A stretch of DNA of 64,000 bases from CBDDBX01 sp965225955 (GCA_965225955.1 CBDDBX010000027.1:1-64000), one strand, 5' to 3'; shown: positions 8,097 to 16,391, counted from the stretch's first letter. Notes: generated by a model from the letters alone, not told the origin. A program made the numbers and translations.

Positions 8097-9509
8097 ATGA
8101 AAAACACTCTATTTCTATTTTTTATTTTAAGCACTTTTTTTCTTACAGGAGATGTAGACTACAATAGATTCTTCAGTAATAAAACTATGCGTCTCGACTA
8201 TTTCCATACCGGGAACAGTAAAACAGAACATTTTGCTGTTGACCGGATTCTTAATGACGGTAACTGGCCAGGAAGCAGAACTGTTCTGGTTGATAAACTG
8301 AATCTGGGACTCTACTATTTTGAAGTAAGAGATGCAGGAACAGATACTCTGTTATACTCCAGAGGTTTTGCTTCAATTTTTGGGGAGTGGCAGACTATTC
8401 CTGAAGCTAAGAGAGAGTGGGGTACCTTCCATGAGTCGATAAGATTCCCATGGCCCAGAAAGAGTGTAAAGGTTGTTATGAAAAAGAGGGATAAGAAGAA
8501 CAACTTCAAAGAGATATGGAACTACACCGTTGATCCTGCTGCCAGAAAAGTCAATAAAGGGGAACTGAAATCTCCCTTCAGGTCTTATGCAATTGTAAAG
8601 AACGGAGCTCCTGCAAAGAAAGTCGACATTGTAGTACTTGGTGATGGCTATAGTGCAAAAGAGATGGGAAAATTCAAAAAAGATGCAGAGAGACTAACTA
8701 AAGTAATGCTGGATTCAAAACCTTTCTCTTCACACAGAAAAGATTTCAATGTATGGGTTGTTGAGACTCCTGCTGCTTCATCCGGTGTATGTAAGCCTCA
8801 TCCCGGAGTCTTTAAAAGAACTCCTCTGTCAGTTCACTACAGCAGTTTTGATTCAGAGAGATATGCACTTACATACGATAACCGTACAGTAAGAGATGTT
8901 GCGTCAGCTGTGCCTTACGAATTCATGGTTATTCTTGTAAATGAGAAAACCTACGGTGGCGCAGGAATCTATAAACTATATACAACTCTTGCTGTGGACA
9001 ATAAATTCTCTGATTATATTATGGTTCACGAAATGGGGCACCATATGGCAGGTCTTGCAGATGAGTACTACTCTTCATCAGTATCTTATGAGGTCGATTC
9101 AAATGTAACAGTTGAACCATGGGAGATGAATATTACTGCTCTTCTGGATAAGAAAAATCTCAAGTGGGGTCATCTTGTAAAAAAGAATACTCCTCTTCCA
9201 ACACCATGGGGTAAGAAGGCATTTGATACACTTGGTGCGAAAGTAAAGAAAAAGAGAGCTGAGCTTAGAGCAAAGAAGGTTGATGAATCTGTTATGGAAA
9301 AACTCTTTACAGATCAGAAGAGCCAGGAACAGGCGATGTTTGGGAAGATGAAATATAATGGAACCGTTGGGGCTTTCGAAGGTGCAGGGTATCTGTCAAA
9401 GGGACTCTACAGATCTTCTACAGACTGTATTATGTTTACCAGAAGTGATGAGTTCTGTCCTGTATGCTGTGATGCTCTCACAAAAGTTATTAATCAGTAC
9501 AATAAGTAG
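8097..9509 (+). CDS. Secreted M64-family (IgA-type) metallopeptidase
   Basis: A 470-residue protein with a signal peptide (about residues 1-18), an N-terminal beta domain (about 20-150), then the M64 catalytic domain beginning around KVDIVVLGDGYSAKEM. The zinc site is visible as HEMGHHMAGLADEY (about residues 314-327), matching HExxHxxGLxDE. A Cys-rich C-terminus (SSTDCIMFTRSDEFCPVCCDAL) is usual in the family. The founding member cleaves immunoglobulin A, but most homologues in free-living bacteria have unknown substrates, so only secreted metalloprotease activity is claimed. It lies 11 nt upstream of the M20 dipeptidase gene, suggesting one transcript for extracellular and then cytoplasmic peptide breakdown. 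Confidence 0.9.
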   Translation: MKNTLFLFFILSTFFLTGDVDYNRFFSNKTMRLDYFHTGNSKTEHFAVDRILNDGNWPGSRTVLVDKLNLGLYYFEVRDAGTDTLLYSRGFASIFGEWQTIPEAKREWGTFHESIRFPWPRKSVKVVMKKRDKKNNFKEIWNYTVDPAARKVNKGELKSPFRSYAIVKNGAPAKKVDIVVLGDGYSAKEMGKFKKDAERLTKVMLDSKPFSSHRKDFNVWVVETPAASSGVCKPHPGVFKRTPLSVHYSSFDSERYALTYDNRTVRDVASAVPYEFMVILVNEKTYGGAGIYKLYTTLAVDNKFSDYIMVHEMGHHMAGLADEYYSSSVSYEVDSNVTVEPWEMNITALLDKKNLKWGHLVKKNTPLPTPWGKKAFDTLGAKVKKKRAELRAKKVDESVMEKLFTDQKSQEQAMFGKMKYNGTVGAFEGAGYLSKGLYRSSTDCIMFTRSDEFCPVCCDALTKVINQYNK

Positions 9510-9520
9510 AAGGAAAGAAG

Positions 9521-10888
9521 ATGAAAAGTATAGAGTATCTTAATAGTAGAAAAAGTGAGTCAATGGAGGAGCTTAAAGAGTTGCTCCGTATTCCAAGTAT
9601 AAGTGCTCAGTCAAAATATAAGAGAGATATGTCTGTCTGTGCAGAGTGGGTGGAAACTTTTCTGAAGAGGAGAGGTTTTGAAACCAGAATAATTGAAACA
9701 CCAGGTTATCCTGCTGTTTATGCAGAGATGATGGTTTCAGATGACCTGCCTACAGTCCTGGTTTACGGCCACTACGATGTTCAGCCGGTTGATCCTGTTG
9801 AGGATTGGTTTACAGACCCTTTTAATCCAATAGAGAAAGATGGGTACCTTATTGCCCGGGGGGCCAGCGATGATAAAGGGCAGTTCTTTACCCATATGAA
9901 AAGCTGTGAAGCTCTGATAGAGGCTGAAGGTGGTCTTCCTCTGAATGTTAAGTTTCTTATCGAAGGTGAGGAAGAGGCTGCCGAGAATCATCTTGATGAG
10001 CTTATTGAAGAACATAAGGAGTTGTTAAAGGCAGATGTGGCTCTTGTTTCAGATAGTGCTCAGTATGGAATTGACCTGCCTGCAATAACTTATGCCTTAA
10101 GAGGCATTACTGCTATGGAAATTACTGTTACAGGCCCTGATAAAGATCTCCATTCCGGTGCTTTTGGTGGAGCTGTTCCCAATCCTGTTAATACTCTCTG
10201 CTCAATTATCGGGAAACTACAGGATGAGAAGGGCAGAATTACTGTTCCTGGTTTCTATGATAGTGTAAGAGATCAGACTGAATGGGAGAGAGATCAGGCT
10301 GCAGCACTTCCTTTTAATCATGATGAGTTTCTTGAGTATACAGGTTGCAAAAGTCTTCATGGAGAAGAGGGGTTTACTACAACAGAGAGAAAGAGTGCAA
10401 GACCTACTCTGGACTGCAACGGTATATTCGGAGGTTATCAGGGTGAAGGTCTGAAGACTATTGTTCCTTCCACAGCTACAGCAAAACTCTCTATGCGCCT
10501 TGTTGCAGATATGGATCCTGCTGATACATATAAGAAGGTGGAAAAATACATTCTGGAGCTTTGTCCCGACTATGTAGATGTTAAGATAACAGATCTTGGT
10601 GGTGCATATCCTGTTCAGGTTCCTGTAGAAAGTGACTGGCTTAAAGCAGCAGGTGAGGCTGTAAAGGAAGGGTTTGGTAAGAAGCCTCTCTTTACAAAAG
10701 ATGGTGGTTCAATACCTGTAGTTGGTACTTTCAGTAAAGTACTGGGTATTGATACACTGCTTATTGGCTGGGGTCAGGAAGATGACAATATCCACTCTCC
10801 AAATGAGAGATTCAGAATAGAAGACTTTCACAGAGGTTGCACTACTTCAGCTATGATTCTTAAGAGACTTTCAGAAGTTAAAAAATGA
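9521..10888 (+). CDS. M20-family dipeptidase
   Basis: A 455-residue M20 metallopeptidase of the ArgE/DapE/CPG2 group. Visible motifs are the first metal ligand in LVYGHYDVQPVDP, the bridging Asp in GASDDKGQ, the Glu pair in LIEGEEEA, DSAQYGIDLP and the late His in DDNIHSPNE. The middle dimerisation domain includes DKDLHSGAFGG. Length and motifs fit cytosolic dipeptidases and acetylcitrulline-type deacetylases; the substrate is not determined. It has no signal peptide. AAGGAAAG precedes the ATG. The stop overlaps the start of the DUF1848 gene by 4 nt. Confidence 0.92.
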   Translation: MKSIEYLNSRKSESMEELKELLRIPSISAQSKYKRDMSVCAEWVETFLKRRGFETRIIETPGYPAVYAEMMVSDDLPTVLVYGHYDVQPVDPVEDWFTDPFNPIEKDGYLIARGASDDKGQFFTHMKSCEALIEAEGGLPLNVKFLIEGEEEAAENHLDELIEEHKELLKADVALVSDSAQYGIDLPAITYALRGITAMEITVTGPDKDLHSGAFGGAVPNPVNTLCSIIGKLQDEKGRITVPGFYDSVRDQTEWERDQAAALPFNHDEFLEYTGCKSLHGEEGFTTTERKSARPTLDCNGIFGGYQGEGLKTIVPSTATAKLSMRLVADMDPADTYKKVEKYILELCPDYVDVKITDLGGAYPVQVPVESDWLKAAGEAVKEGFGKKPLFTKDGGSIPVVGTFSKVLGIDTLLIGWGQEDDNIHSPNERFRIEDFHRGCTTSAMILKRLSEVKK

Positions 10889-11814
10889 TAATAAGCGCAA
10901 GCCGGCGGACAGATCTGCCGGCTTTCTATGGGGACTGGCTGCTCAATAGATTAAAGGAAGGTGTAGTTGATAGAGTTAACCCTGTGAACCCCCTTCAGGT
11001 AAGCCGTCTCCTTTTTACTCCTCAAACCATCGATTCAATAGTTTTCTGGACGAAGAACCCTTCAGCTTTTCTGGTTAATCTGGATGAGGTGTTGAAGATG
11101 GGATACAGAGGGATGTTTCTTTTTACTCTCAACTCTTATACTCAGGAAGTTGAGCCAGGTATCGGAGATCTGAATTCAAGAATTGAAGCTTTCAAAGCAG
11201 TCTCAAAGATAGTCGGGAAAAGAGCTGTTGCCTGGAGATATGATCCTGTAATTCTCAGTACCAGTTTTACATCTGAATGGCATTTTGAGCAGATTGAGAA
11301 GATCTATAATAAACTTTCCGGTTATACAAACCGCCTGATTCTGAGTTTCTACGACTACTACTCAGCACCACAGAAAAGGATGGCAGGAATTGATTCTCTA
11401 GATATGAGTGGTTGCTGTGACCATCTTAAGAGTCAGTTTATGAAGAGATTATCTGATATGTTCAGAGAGGAAGAGATTGAGATCTCACTTTGTGCCCAGA
11501 AGGAAGACTACTCAGATTGTGGAATATACAACAGAGGCTGTATAGAAGGGAGAGATATAGCAGATCTCTTTGGGCTTAACATTAAGGCGGAGAGAGATAA
11601 AGGGCAGAGAGGAAGTTGCCTCTGTACCCGGTCTTTTGATATCGGAGCATACGAAACCTGCAGATATAACTGCATCTACTGCTATGCAGATAAGAGGCGA
11701 AACAGAAATAAGCCTCATAAATACCACCATAATCCCGCCTCAATATCACTAATCCCTTACCCCCGAAACGCAAAAATCACAGTAAAAGATTTGACCTCCG
11801 GGTTATTCTGTTAA
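10885..11814 (+). CDS. DUF1848 protein with a C-terminal cysteine cluster
   Basis: A 309-residue protein that starts with MIISASRRTDLPAFYGDW and contains VNPLQVSRL and IVFWTKNP, hallmarks of DUF1848. Near the end the cluster TCRYNCIYCYA gives a CxxxCxxC arrangement like that of radical-SAM enzymes, though here it is C-terminal; additional Cys pairs lie upstream (GSCLCTRSFD). Metal or Fe-S binding is likely by inference and the reaction is unknown. It is coupled to the dipeptidase by an ATGA overlap. The final residues run to the edge of the repeat island and look unlike the usual end of the family, so the C-terminus may have been altered by repeat insertion; this last point is tentative. Confidence 0.85.
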   Translation: MIISASRRTDLPAFYGDWLLNRLKEGVVDRVNPVNPLQVSRLLFTPQTIDSIVFWTKNPSAFLVNLDEVLKMGYRGMFLFTLNSYTQEVEPGIGDLNSRIEAFKAVSKIVGKRAVAWRYDPVILSTSFTSEWHFEQIEKIYNKLSGYTNRLILSFYDYYSAPQKRMAGIDSLDMSGCCDHLKSQFMKRLSDMFREEEIEISLCAQKEDYSDCGIYNRGCIEGRDIADLFGLNIKAERDKGQRGSCLCTRSFDIGAYETCRYNCIYCYADKRRNRNKPHKYHHNPASISLIPYPRNAKITVKDLTSGLFC

Positions 11815-11859
11815 AAAATCACACAGATATTAACCCAATTGCAGGGATTTAATGTTGCA

Positions 11860-12060
11860 TTGGTCAGGTATGCCACGCCCTTGCTACCTTTCATTCAGGC
11901 GTGCTGGGTAATAAACAGTTAAAAAATTGGTTTGACCTGTTAAACGGGCGCATACTCCGTTATGGTAGAACCATAACTCCGATGCGCCCCTACAAATCTC
12001 TCCTGTATATCAAATTTTGCAGGCCACGGCATAACTCTTATAACAAATTTTGACATTAAT
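11860..12060 (+). repeat. Composite repeat unit 1, with nested hairpin
   Basis: Starts with a GGTATGCCACGCCC head (11868-11881) followed by TTGCTACC and a linker containing AAAAAATTGGTTTGACCTG. Then comes a nested hairpin at 11946-11989: outer stem GGGCGCAT / ATGCGCCC and inner stem GTTATGGT / ACCATAAC with a 3-nt loop. A tail at 11996-12034 recurs at 16187-16225. Confidence 0.9.
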
Positions 12061-12125
12061 CACTTGAAAATTAACCGCCAACACACGCCAATAAAAACAA
12101 ATGCACACGAATAAATACACCGGTT
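12061..12125 (-). repeat. Degenerate type C repeat, inverted
   Basis: The reverse complement reads as a diverged copy of the TATTCGCGTGTATTTGCGT unit found at 15991, 18184 and 18428. It is closest to the degenerate copy at 16268-16350. Confidence 0.7.
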
Positions 12126-12154
12126 GCAACCACACCTGACCCAATGATAAGAGA

Positions 12155-12230
12155 CACGGTTTGTAGGGGCGTATCGACGAGATTGCTATTGCAATCAAGG
12201 AGTATGCGCCCGTTTATCAGGCCACGGTAT
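12155..12230 (-). repeat. Nested hairpin repeat, inverted, with a different inner stem
   Basis: The outer frame GGGCGTAT (12167-12174) / ATGCGCCC (12204-12211) is conserved, but the inner hairpin is GATTGC / GCAATC (12181-12196), not GTTATGGT / ACCATAAC. The outer stem contains a G-T wobble on the plus strand here. Confidence 0.88.
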
Positions 12231-12310
12231 AATCTGAAAATTGTACAACGTGTTTCTTATTGTCAGATGAGGACTTCTGTTTGCCTTATTGTTAAGGCGT
12301 GTGGGTGAGG

Positions 12311-12336
12311 GGCGATCTAAGGTAGATCGCCGGTTT
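12311..12336. terminator. Hairpin at the 3' end of the second papain-like gene
   Basis: An 8-bp stem GGCGATCT / AGATCGCC (12311-12331) with a 5-nt loop. A short T run (GGTTTT) follows on the plus strand only, so for the minus-strand gene it is at best a partial terminator. Confidence 0.5.
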
Positions 12337-12342
12337 TATGGA

Positions 12343-13704
12343 TTATTTTGCCTGGTTCAGCAGGTTGCGATAGGTTTCTATCATTTCTGCTGTTGAAGTT
12401 GCAGCTTTTCTTTTCTTTGAATCTACAGATATATTTTCGTATTTGGATATAAGGTTCTGCATTGGCAGGTTAAGTTCTGCTGCTCCGGTTTTTATTCTGT
12501 CTTCAAGTATTGGAAGAGCAGCAAAACCAAGTGCTTCAATTTGTCTGCTTTTTTCATCAGGTGATTCTGAAGAGTAGAGTATTGCATCTACTTTTTCAGG
12601 TAGTCTGGTTAAAAATCTATCCCAGCTGAACACCCAGCCTGATCCTGTTTCCCATTTTCCTGATACTGCTTTAAGATCTACAGCGGCAATTTTTTCAGCA
12701 GCTATTGCAAGAATATAATCTATCAGGCCATTCTCTTTAGTAGATTTGATTCTGTTCTTTATGGTTTCGAGAGCTTTGGGGCCCATTGCTACAATCTTTC
12801 TGAAACCATCATTATTGATATAGTCGTAAGGATTAGATGAATTCACATATCTGTTAATATTAAATTCAAGTTCAGCAACGTGGTTCATTAGATCTCTGTC
12901 AGTTTCTGTATATGCTTTACGAAGTTCAGGGTCGCCACTCTCAACACTTAAGAAGTCAGAAGCATATTTACCGTTACTGTCGGTTACTGAAACCTCCAGC
13001 TCAAGACCGGAGTTTGAGGGCATCTGTGCTGAAGTGGAACTCTCTGTTCCTCCATCTATTGTGTCTTCGTATCTATTTGAGATCATCCAGCTGTATGTGT
13101 ATGGCGGAACTCCGTTTTTGACTCTTACACTCCAGATCTGAGTAGTGTTTGGAGCTGCTCTGTTTGGGCCACGGATTTCAGCTGTCATACTCTTATAGTA
13201 GACTTTGACTTTTGCCCCGTAACCGGCTCTCTGCTGAGTGTATGGGTAGTTATACAACTTGTGAGTGTAGTAGGTATTGTATGGGTCCCATGAATTGTGC
13301 TGCAGAAGGTTCAGGCCGCCGCATTTAGCCTGGCAGGCAGAAGAGCTTATCACTTTACTGAAATGCCCAATGCTGTTTGTTGTTCCATAAGATATGATTT
13401 TTGCATAATGCCCATATGTTCTGTAACCTTTACTACTCATATAGGTGTTAACCTGATTACTTGTAGGATTACTGCTTCCCCATGGCCATACCCACTGGTT
13501 TGTAATGCCAATAGAGTATGCAAGGCAGTTATAAGTGCCTGTACAGGGCCCAAGATATGACCAGGTGGTGCAGAAACTGTTGTAAAATTCCGTTGGGGTA
13601 CCGTTATAGTCTGAAGGCTTGCATAACTGCTGCCCATAAGTATTGCCTGTTAAAAACAGAAAAGTTATTAACAGAAAAATGGTAGCTGAAAATTTTTTAG
13701 ACAT
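12343..13704 (-). CDS. Secreted papain/NlpC-like protein with Ig-like and helical repeat domains (copy 2)
   Basis: A 453-residue paralogue of the protein at 5859-7166. It has a signal peptide (about 1-24), then the Cys domain with TYNCLAYSIG, WPWGSSNPTSNQV, SIGHFSKVISS and HNSWDPY. An Ig/PKD-like region contains VKNGVPPYTYSWMIS, and a helical C-terminus contains EALGFAALPILEDRI. The catalytic-type Cys and His positions are conserved between the copies while the Ig-like middle differs more, as expected if the first and last domains carry the function. An AGGAGG site precedes the ATG. This copy sits inside the repeat island while copy 1 sits outside it. Function unknown. Confidence 0.75.
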   Translation of the reverse strand: MSKKFSATIFLLITFLFLTGNTYGQQLCKPSDYNGTPTEFYNSFCTTWSYLGPCTGTYNCLAYSIGITNQWVWPWGSSNPTSNQVNTYMSSKGYRTYGHYAKIISYGTTNSIGHFSKVISSSACQAKCGGLNLLQHNSWDPYNTYYTHKLYNYPYTQQRAGYGAKVKVYYKSMTAEIRGPNRAAPNTTQIWSVRVKNGVPPYTYSWMISNRYEDTIDGGTESSTSAQMPSNSGLELEVSVTDSNGKYASDFLSVESGDPELRKAYTETDRDLMNHVAELEFNINRYVNSSNPYDYINNDGFRKIVAMGPKALETIKNRIKSTKENGLIDYILAIAAEKIAAVDLKAVSGKWETGSGWVFSWDRFLTRLPEKVDAILYSSESPDEKSRQIEALGFAALPILEDRIKTGAAELNLPMQNLISKYENISVDSKKRKAATSTAEMIETYRNLLNQAK

Positions 13705-13834
13705 TTGTCCTCCTTTCCCGCATGTTTTGAAAAACTAATAATCTCACAGCAGGATTTTGCTAAATATTTACCATTAAAACCATTGTATAAGATCCAGAAG
13801 AATTGTTCAAAGAATATGAAGATCAATAACTTTG

Positions 13835-13995
13835 CAGGTGCCAGGCATGCCAAGCCCTTGCTACCTTTTATTCAGGCGTGCAGGGGAGTGAGAGTCAATC
13901 TTGCAGATTCGGAGGATGCCGATTTTATCATAATAATGCATGGGTCAGGCATGCCTGACACCCTACACAATCATTGTATTACAAGACTTTACAGA
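13835..13995 (+). repeat. Composite repeat unit with perfect 16-bp palindrome
   Basis: A CCAGGCATGCCAAGCCC head near 13841 is followed by a spacer shared with 15643-15705 (GAGTCAATCTTGCAGATTC) and then the perfect palindrome GTCAGGCATGCCTGAC at 13944-13959, ending in ACCCTACACAATCATTG. Confidence 0.9.
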
Positions 13996-14035
13996 CCTGT
14001 TAAATAATAAGACACACCCAGGAATTTATCATTTT

Positions 14036-14554
14036 TTATAATAGTGGTGAATTCATCTGATCTGTATCCCAATTTTTAGGATTATTGATTATGTATTCCC
14101 GGATAATATTTAATTCCCGGTCATTCCTTATGACTCTTTCCCAATAGTTACGCTGCCAAATTTTTGTTTTATCCCCTGAATTCATTTCATTTATTTTTCT
14201 GGTAACAGTTGATTTGAAAGACCCTATAATTGTAGATAATGATTGTTTAGTGGGTAATATGCGAGAATGTAGGGGCTTGCCATGGCACGCCCCTGGAGAT
14301 ACTGTCATACAGATTATGCCGTGTACGTGATTTGGCATTACTATAAATTTATCGAGGGAGATATTTGAAAAATGGTTGGGGATTTCATTCCAGATAGAAA
14401 AGGCGATTTTCCCATACTGGCTTAATGACATTCTGTTATTGATGATATTGCCAAAATAATGTTTTTTCTCATGTGTACATATAGTTACATAGTATGCACC
14501 AGCAGATGAATAATCCCTCTGGGGTAATCTGATTGATTGTCTGTTATGTTGCAT
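14036..14554 (-). CDS. REP-associated tyrosine transposase (RAYT, Y1 family)
   Basis: A 172-residue single-domain Y1 transposase. The metal-binding HUH motif is seen in FIVMPNHVHGIICM (His-Val-His) and the catalytic Tyr is probably in ELNIIREYIINNPKNW near the C-terminus. The N-terminus RLPQRDYSSAGAYYVTICT is the usual opening of this group. RAYTs are single-copy genes thought to mobilise or maintain short palindromic REP sequences, and this one is surrounded by such palindromes on both sides. Its own coding sequence contains a repeat hairpin (14272-14293) encoding GACHGKP after the HUH motif. The frame is complete, so the gene may be active. Confidence 0.9.
   Translation of the reverse strand: MQHNRQSIRLPQRDYSSAGAYYVTICTHEKKHYFGNIINNRMSLSQYGKIAFSIWNEIPNHFSNISLDKFIVMPNHVHGIICMTVSPGACHGKPLHSRILPTKQSLSTIIGSFKSTVTRKINEMNSGDKTKIWQRNYWERVIRNDRELNIIREYIINNPKNWDTDQMNSPLL
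14272..14293 (-). repeat. Repeat-type hairpin embedded in the transposase gene
   Basis: Stem GGGGC / GCCCC around the perfect 10-nt palindrome TGCCATGGCA, flanked by single T and C. It has the same plan as the intergenic heads at 14824 and 15820 (GTAGGGGC, TGGCATGCCA, GCCC), with the centre changed from GGCATGCC to GCCATGGC. The change keeps the palindrome intact. Confidence 0.8.
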
Positions 14555-14704
14555 TGTATATTTTGTTAATATAAAAAATATATGTTATTTGGAGTGATTA
14601 ATCAAGAAGAAAATTTAAGAATAAATGCAGAGATCTTTGCGTGTGATCTTGTTGTAACACCATATTAGAGGATAACGAATGCAGTTCAAGGGGAAGTGTT
14701 GTGT

Positions 14705-14800
14705 TGTTATGTTGCATGGGTCAGGCATGCCTGACACCCTACACGTCATTGTATTAAAAGGCTGTACAGATCTGTTAAATAATAACTGTACGGCTGATTA
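14705..14800 (+). repeat. Palindromic repeat (type A)
   Basis: GCATGG followed by the perfect palindrome GTCAGGCATGCCTGAC at 14720-14735 and the tail ACCCTACACGTCATTGTATT. A second tail segment (GTACAGATCTGTTAAATAAT) also follows the copy at 13944. Confidence 0.9.
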
Positions 14801-14817
14801 AAGGATTGCTGAATTGT

Positions 14818-14932
14818 GGTTGGGTAGGGGCTTGGCATGCCACGCCCTTGCTACCTTTTATTCAGGCGTACGGGGGTAATATAAGCAGTTAAAAAATTGG
14901 TTTGACCTATTAAATGGGCGCATACTCCGTTT
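14818..14932 (+). repeat. Composite type B repeat, truncated at 3' end
   Basis: Hairpin head at 14824-14854 (GTAG...CTAC around TGGCATGCCA), then the TTTTATTCAGGCG and AAAAAATTGGTTTGACCT modules. The left half of the GGGCGCAT hairpin is at 14916-14930; its right half is missing. The element breaks off 65 bases from the nucleotidyltransferase stop codon. Confidence 0.85.
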
Positions 14933-14994
14933 GATTGGTTACGGCAATACTGTTTTATATATTAGGTTTGTTTTTCAGATACCATTTGTGAGGG

Positions 14995-15456
14995 TTACTG
15001 TTTTTGTTTGAGAGCCAGAAGTTCTTCTACGTCAAGTTTATCTTTTGTTCTGTTAACAAGCCTCTTAGCTTCTATCAGTTCATCCATTCCAAGGATTCTG
15101 ATTTTAAGGTTATCTACTACATCTTCAACTATATTGTTAAAATATTGAGCTGTTTTTTCTGTAGAGATACTGGTTATTATATCGATTGCATTTGGCTCTG
15201 CTCCAAGGTGAATAGCAGCACCTTCTTTAGTAAAAACTTCCGGGTCAATTCCAGCATTTCCAAACCCGAAATCCGTTAACGCAATCATGACTTTTTCTGC
15301 GTTTTCTCTATTGGGGTTTATAAGAATATCAAAGTCAAATGTTGCTCTCATGTAGCCATAATAACTGACTGCATATCCGCCACAGACGGCATAATCTACA
15401 TTATATTCATTAAAGAGCTCTATCAGCTCCTTCATATCATTTGTCAGTTTCAGCAT
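14995..15456 (-). CDS. Nucleotidyltransferase-fold protein (AbiEii/DUF6036-like), possible toxin
   Basis: A protein of about 153 residues. The N-terminal half has the pol-beta-type nucleotidyltransferase pattern YAVCGGYAVSYYGYMRATFDFDIL: the GG, then the conserved R-x-T-x-D-x-D metal-binding aspartates. The remainder is helical and ends in a Lys-rich tail. Similar proteins form the enzymatic half of toxin-antitoxin or minimal nucleotidyltransferase pairs. It overlaps a 62-residue gene upstream, fitting a two-gene unit. The start is taken as the ATG at 15456; an in-frame TTG at 15468 is the alternative. It lies between repeat units in the accessory island. Toxin activity is inference from family and context. 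Confidence 0.78.
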   Translation of the reverse strand: MLKLTNDMKELIELFNEYNVDYAVCGGYAVSYYGYMRATFDFDILINPNRENAEKVMIALTDFGFGNAGIDPEVFTKEGAAIHLGAEPNAIDIITSISTEKTAQYFNNIVEDVVDNLKIRILGMDELIEAKRLVNRTKDKLDVEELLALKQKQ

Positions 15457-15625
15457 TGTCAAAGTCAAGTTTGCGGATTTTTACTATTTTTTCGATTGGT
15501 TTGTTCCATGTACCCATGCGTTTTGCTAATAGGAGCATACGTTCAGGACCGGTCATCTTGAGAATCTCTTCACGGCGGATCTGATCCTGATCTTCCACTC
15601 TGGCGATTTTTACAACCTTTTCCAT
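15437..15625 (-). CDS. Small protein paired with the nucleotidyltransferase (possible antitoxin)
   Basis: A 62-residue, highly charged, probably helical protein (MEKVVKIARVEDQDQIRREE at the start). Its 3' end overlaps the nucleotidyltransferase start by 20 nt, which suggests translational coupling. I do not recognise a named domain. The small-gene-first, overlapping arrangement is typical of type II toxin-antitoxin and nucleotidyltransferase pairs, so an antitoxin or regulatory partner role is inferred. Confidence 0.65.
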   Translation of the reverse strand: MEKVVKIARVEDQDQIRREEILKMTGPERMLLLAKRMGTWNKPIEKIVKIRKLDFDNAETDK

Positions 15626-15635
15626 GTGTTAAATA

Positions 15636-15745
15636 TATAATGCAGGGGAGTAGGAGTCAATCTTGCAGATTCAGGAGATGTCGATTTTGTTTTATTTCCG
15701 CATGGGTCAGGCATGCCTGACACCCTACACAATCATCAGGCGGTG
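15636..15745 (+). repeat. Palindromic repeat (type A) with upstream spacer
   Basis: The spacer GAGTCAATCTTGCAGATTC (15653-15671) and the perfect palindrome GTCAGGCATGCCTGAC (15706-15721) repeat the order found at 13889-13959. The spacer between them is diverged, but the palindrome is identical. Confidence 0.9.
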
Positions 15746-15814
15746 ATTTGACAGAAATTATTACTGTTATCTGAAAAGGACTGTAAAAATTAAAAATTGA
15801 CGCGCAATATTAAT

Positions 15815-15985
15815 AAATTGTAGGGGCCTGGCATGCCACGCCCTTGCTACCTTTTATTCAGCCGTGCGGGGGTAATAAGCAGTTAAAAAATTGGTTTGAC
15901 CTGTTAAACGGGCGCATACTCCGATACGCCCCTACAAACCGCTTCTCTTATTATCAATCGGGGATTGTTTAATAATGTTTTGATT
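15815..15985 (+). repeat. Composite type B repeat with minimal hairpin
   Basis: Head hairpin at 15820-15850, linker modules, then the GGGCGCAT (15910-15917) / ATACGCCC (15924-15931) stem with only a 6-nt loop. The inner hairpin present in other copies is cleanly absent, leaving ACTCCG. Confidence 0.88.
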
Positions 15986-16235
15986 CTAATCTTTATGTTT
16001 ATTCGCGTGTATTTGCGTCTTTTTTGGCGTCCATTCGCGGTTAATGCTGATTTTTAAACCGTTCGGGAATTCTGTTTGTCTTATTTTAAGGCGTGCGGGG
16101 AGATAAACATCTGATAAATTGGTTTGACCTGTTAAACGGGCGTATACTCCGTTATGGTGGAACCATAACTCCGATACGCCCCTACAAATCTCTCCTGTAT
16201 ATCAAATTTTGCAGGGCACGGCATAATCTGAAAAT
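15986..16235 (+). repeat. Type C unit plus nested hairpin (long direct repeat, left copy)
   Basis: A unit starting with ATGTTTATTCGCGTGTATTT runs through GTTCGGGAATTCTGTTTGTC into the nested hairpin at 16138-16181 (GGGCGTAT / ATACGCCC outside, GTTATGGT / ACCATAAC inside). It matches 18184-18375 with few differences over about 190 bases. The tail from 16187 matches that of unit 1. Confidence 0.9.
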
Positions 16236-16261
16236 TGTACAATGTGTTTCTTATGATTGGG

Positions 16262-16350
16262 TAGGGTGTGGTTGATTTATTCGTGTGTATTTGTTTTTAT
16301 TGGCGTGTGTTGACGTTCGGGTATTTGTTTGGTGTTTATTTGTGTGCATT
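16262..16350 (+). repeat. Degenerate type C repeat upstream of the C69 peptidase
   Basis: TTTATTCGTGTGTATTTG followed by a second diverged TTTATTTGTGTGCATTGG. It reads as an eroded copy of the type C unit and may supply part of the promoter region of the peptidase gene. Confidence 0.6.
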
Positions 16351-16385
16351 GGTGGTTCCTTCTGTGTTATGTTTCGGGTTTCTGG

Positions 16386-16391
16386 TATACT
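16386..16391 (+). promoter_or_regulatory. Possible -10 element of the C69 peptidase gene
   Basis: TATACT lies 22 bases before the ATG at 16414, directly after repeat-derived sequence. No convincing -35 box at 16-18 nt spacing is visible. Confidence 0.35.

Noticed and set aside
12010..12198. A 62-codon minus-strand frame between repeats
   Set aside because: Falls inside inverted repeat units with no ribosome site or recognisable protein.
13705..14007. A 100-codon open frame on the plus strand
   Set aside because: It runs through the repeat head and palindrome; residues such as GARHAKPL and GSGMPDTLHN come from the repeats. No ribosome site.
16093..16275. A 60-codon open frame upstream of the C69 peptidase
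   Set aside because: Entirely repeat sequence, with parallel frames in other repeat copies.
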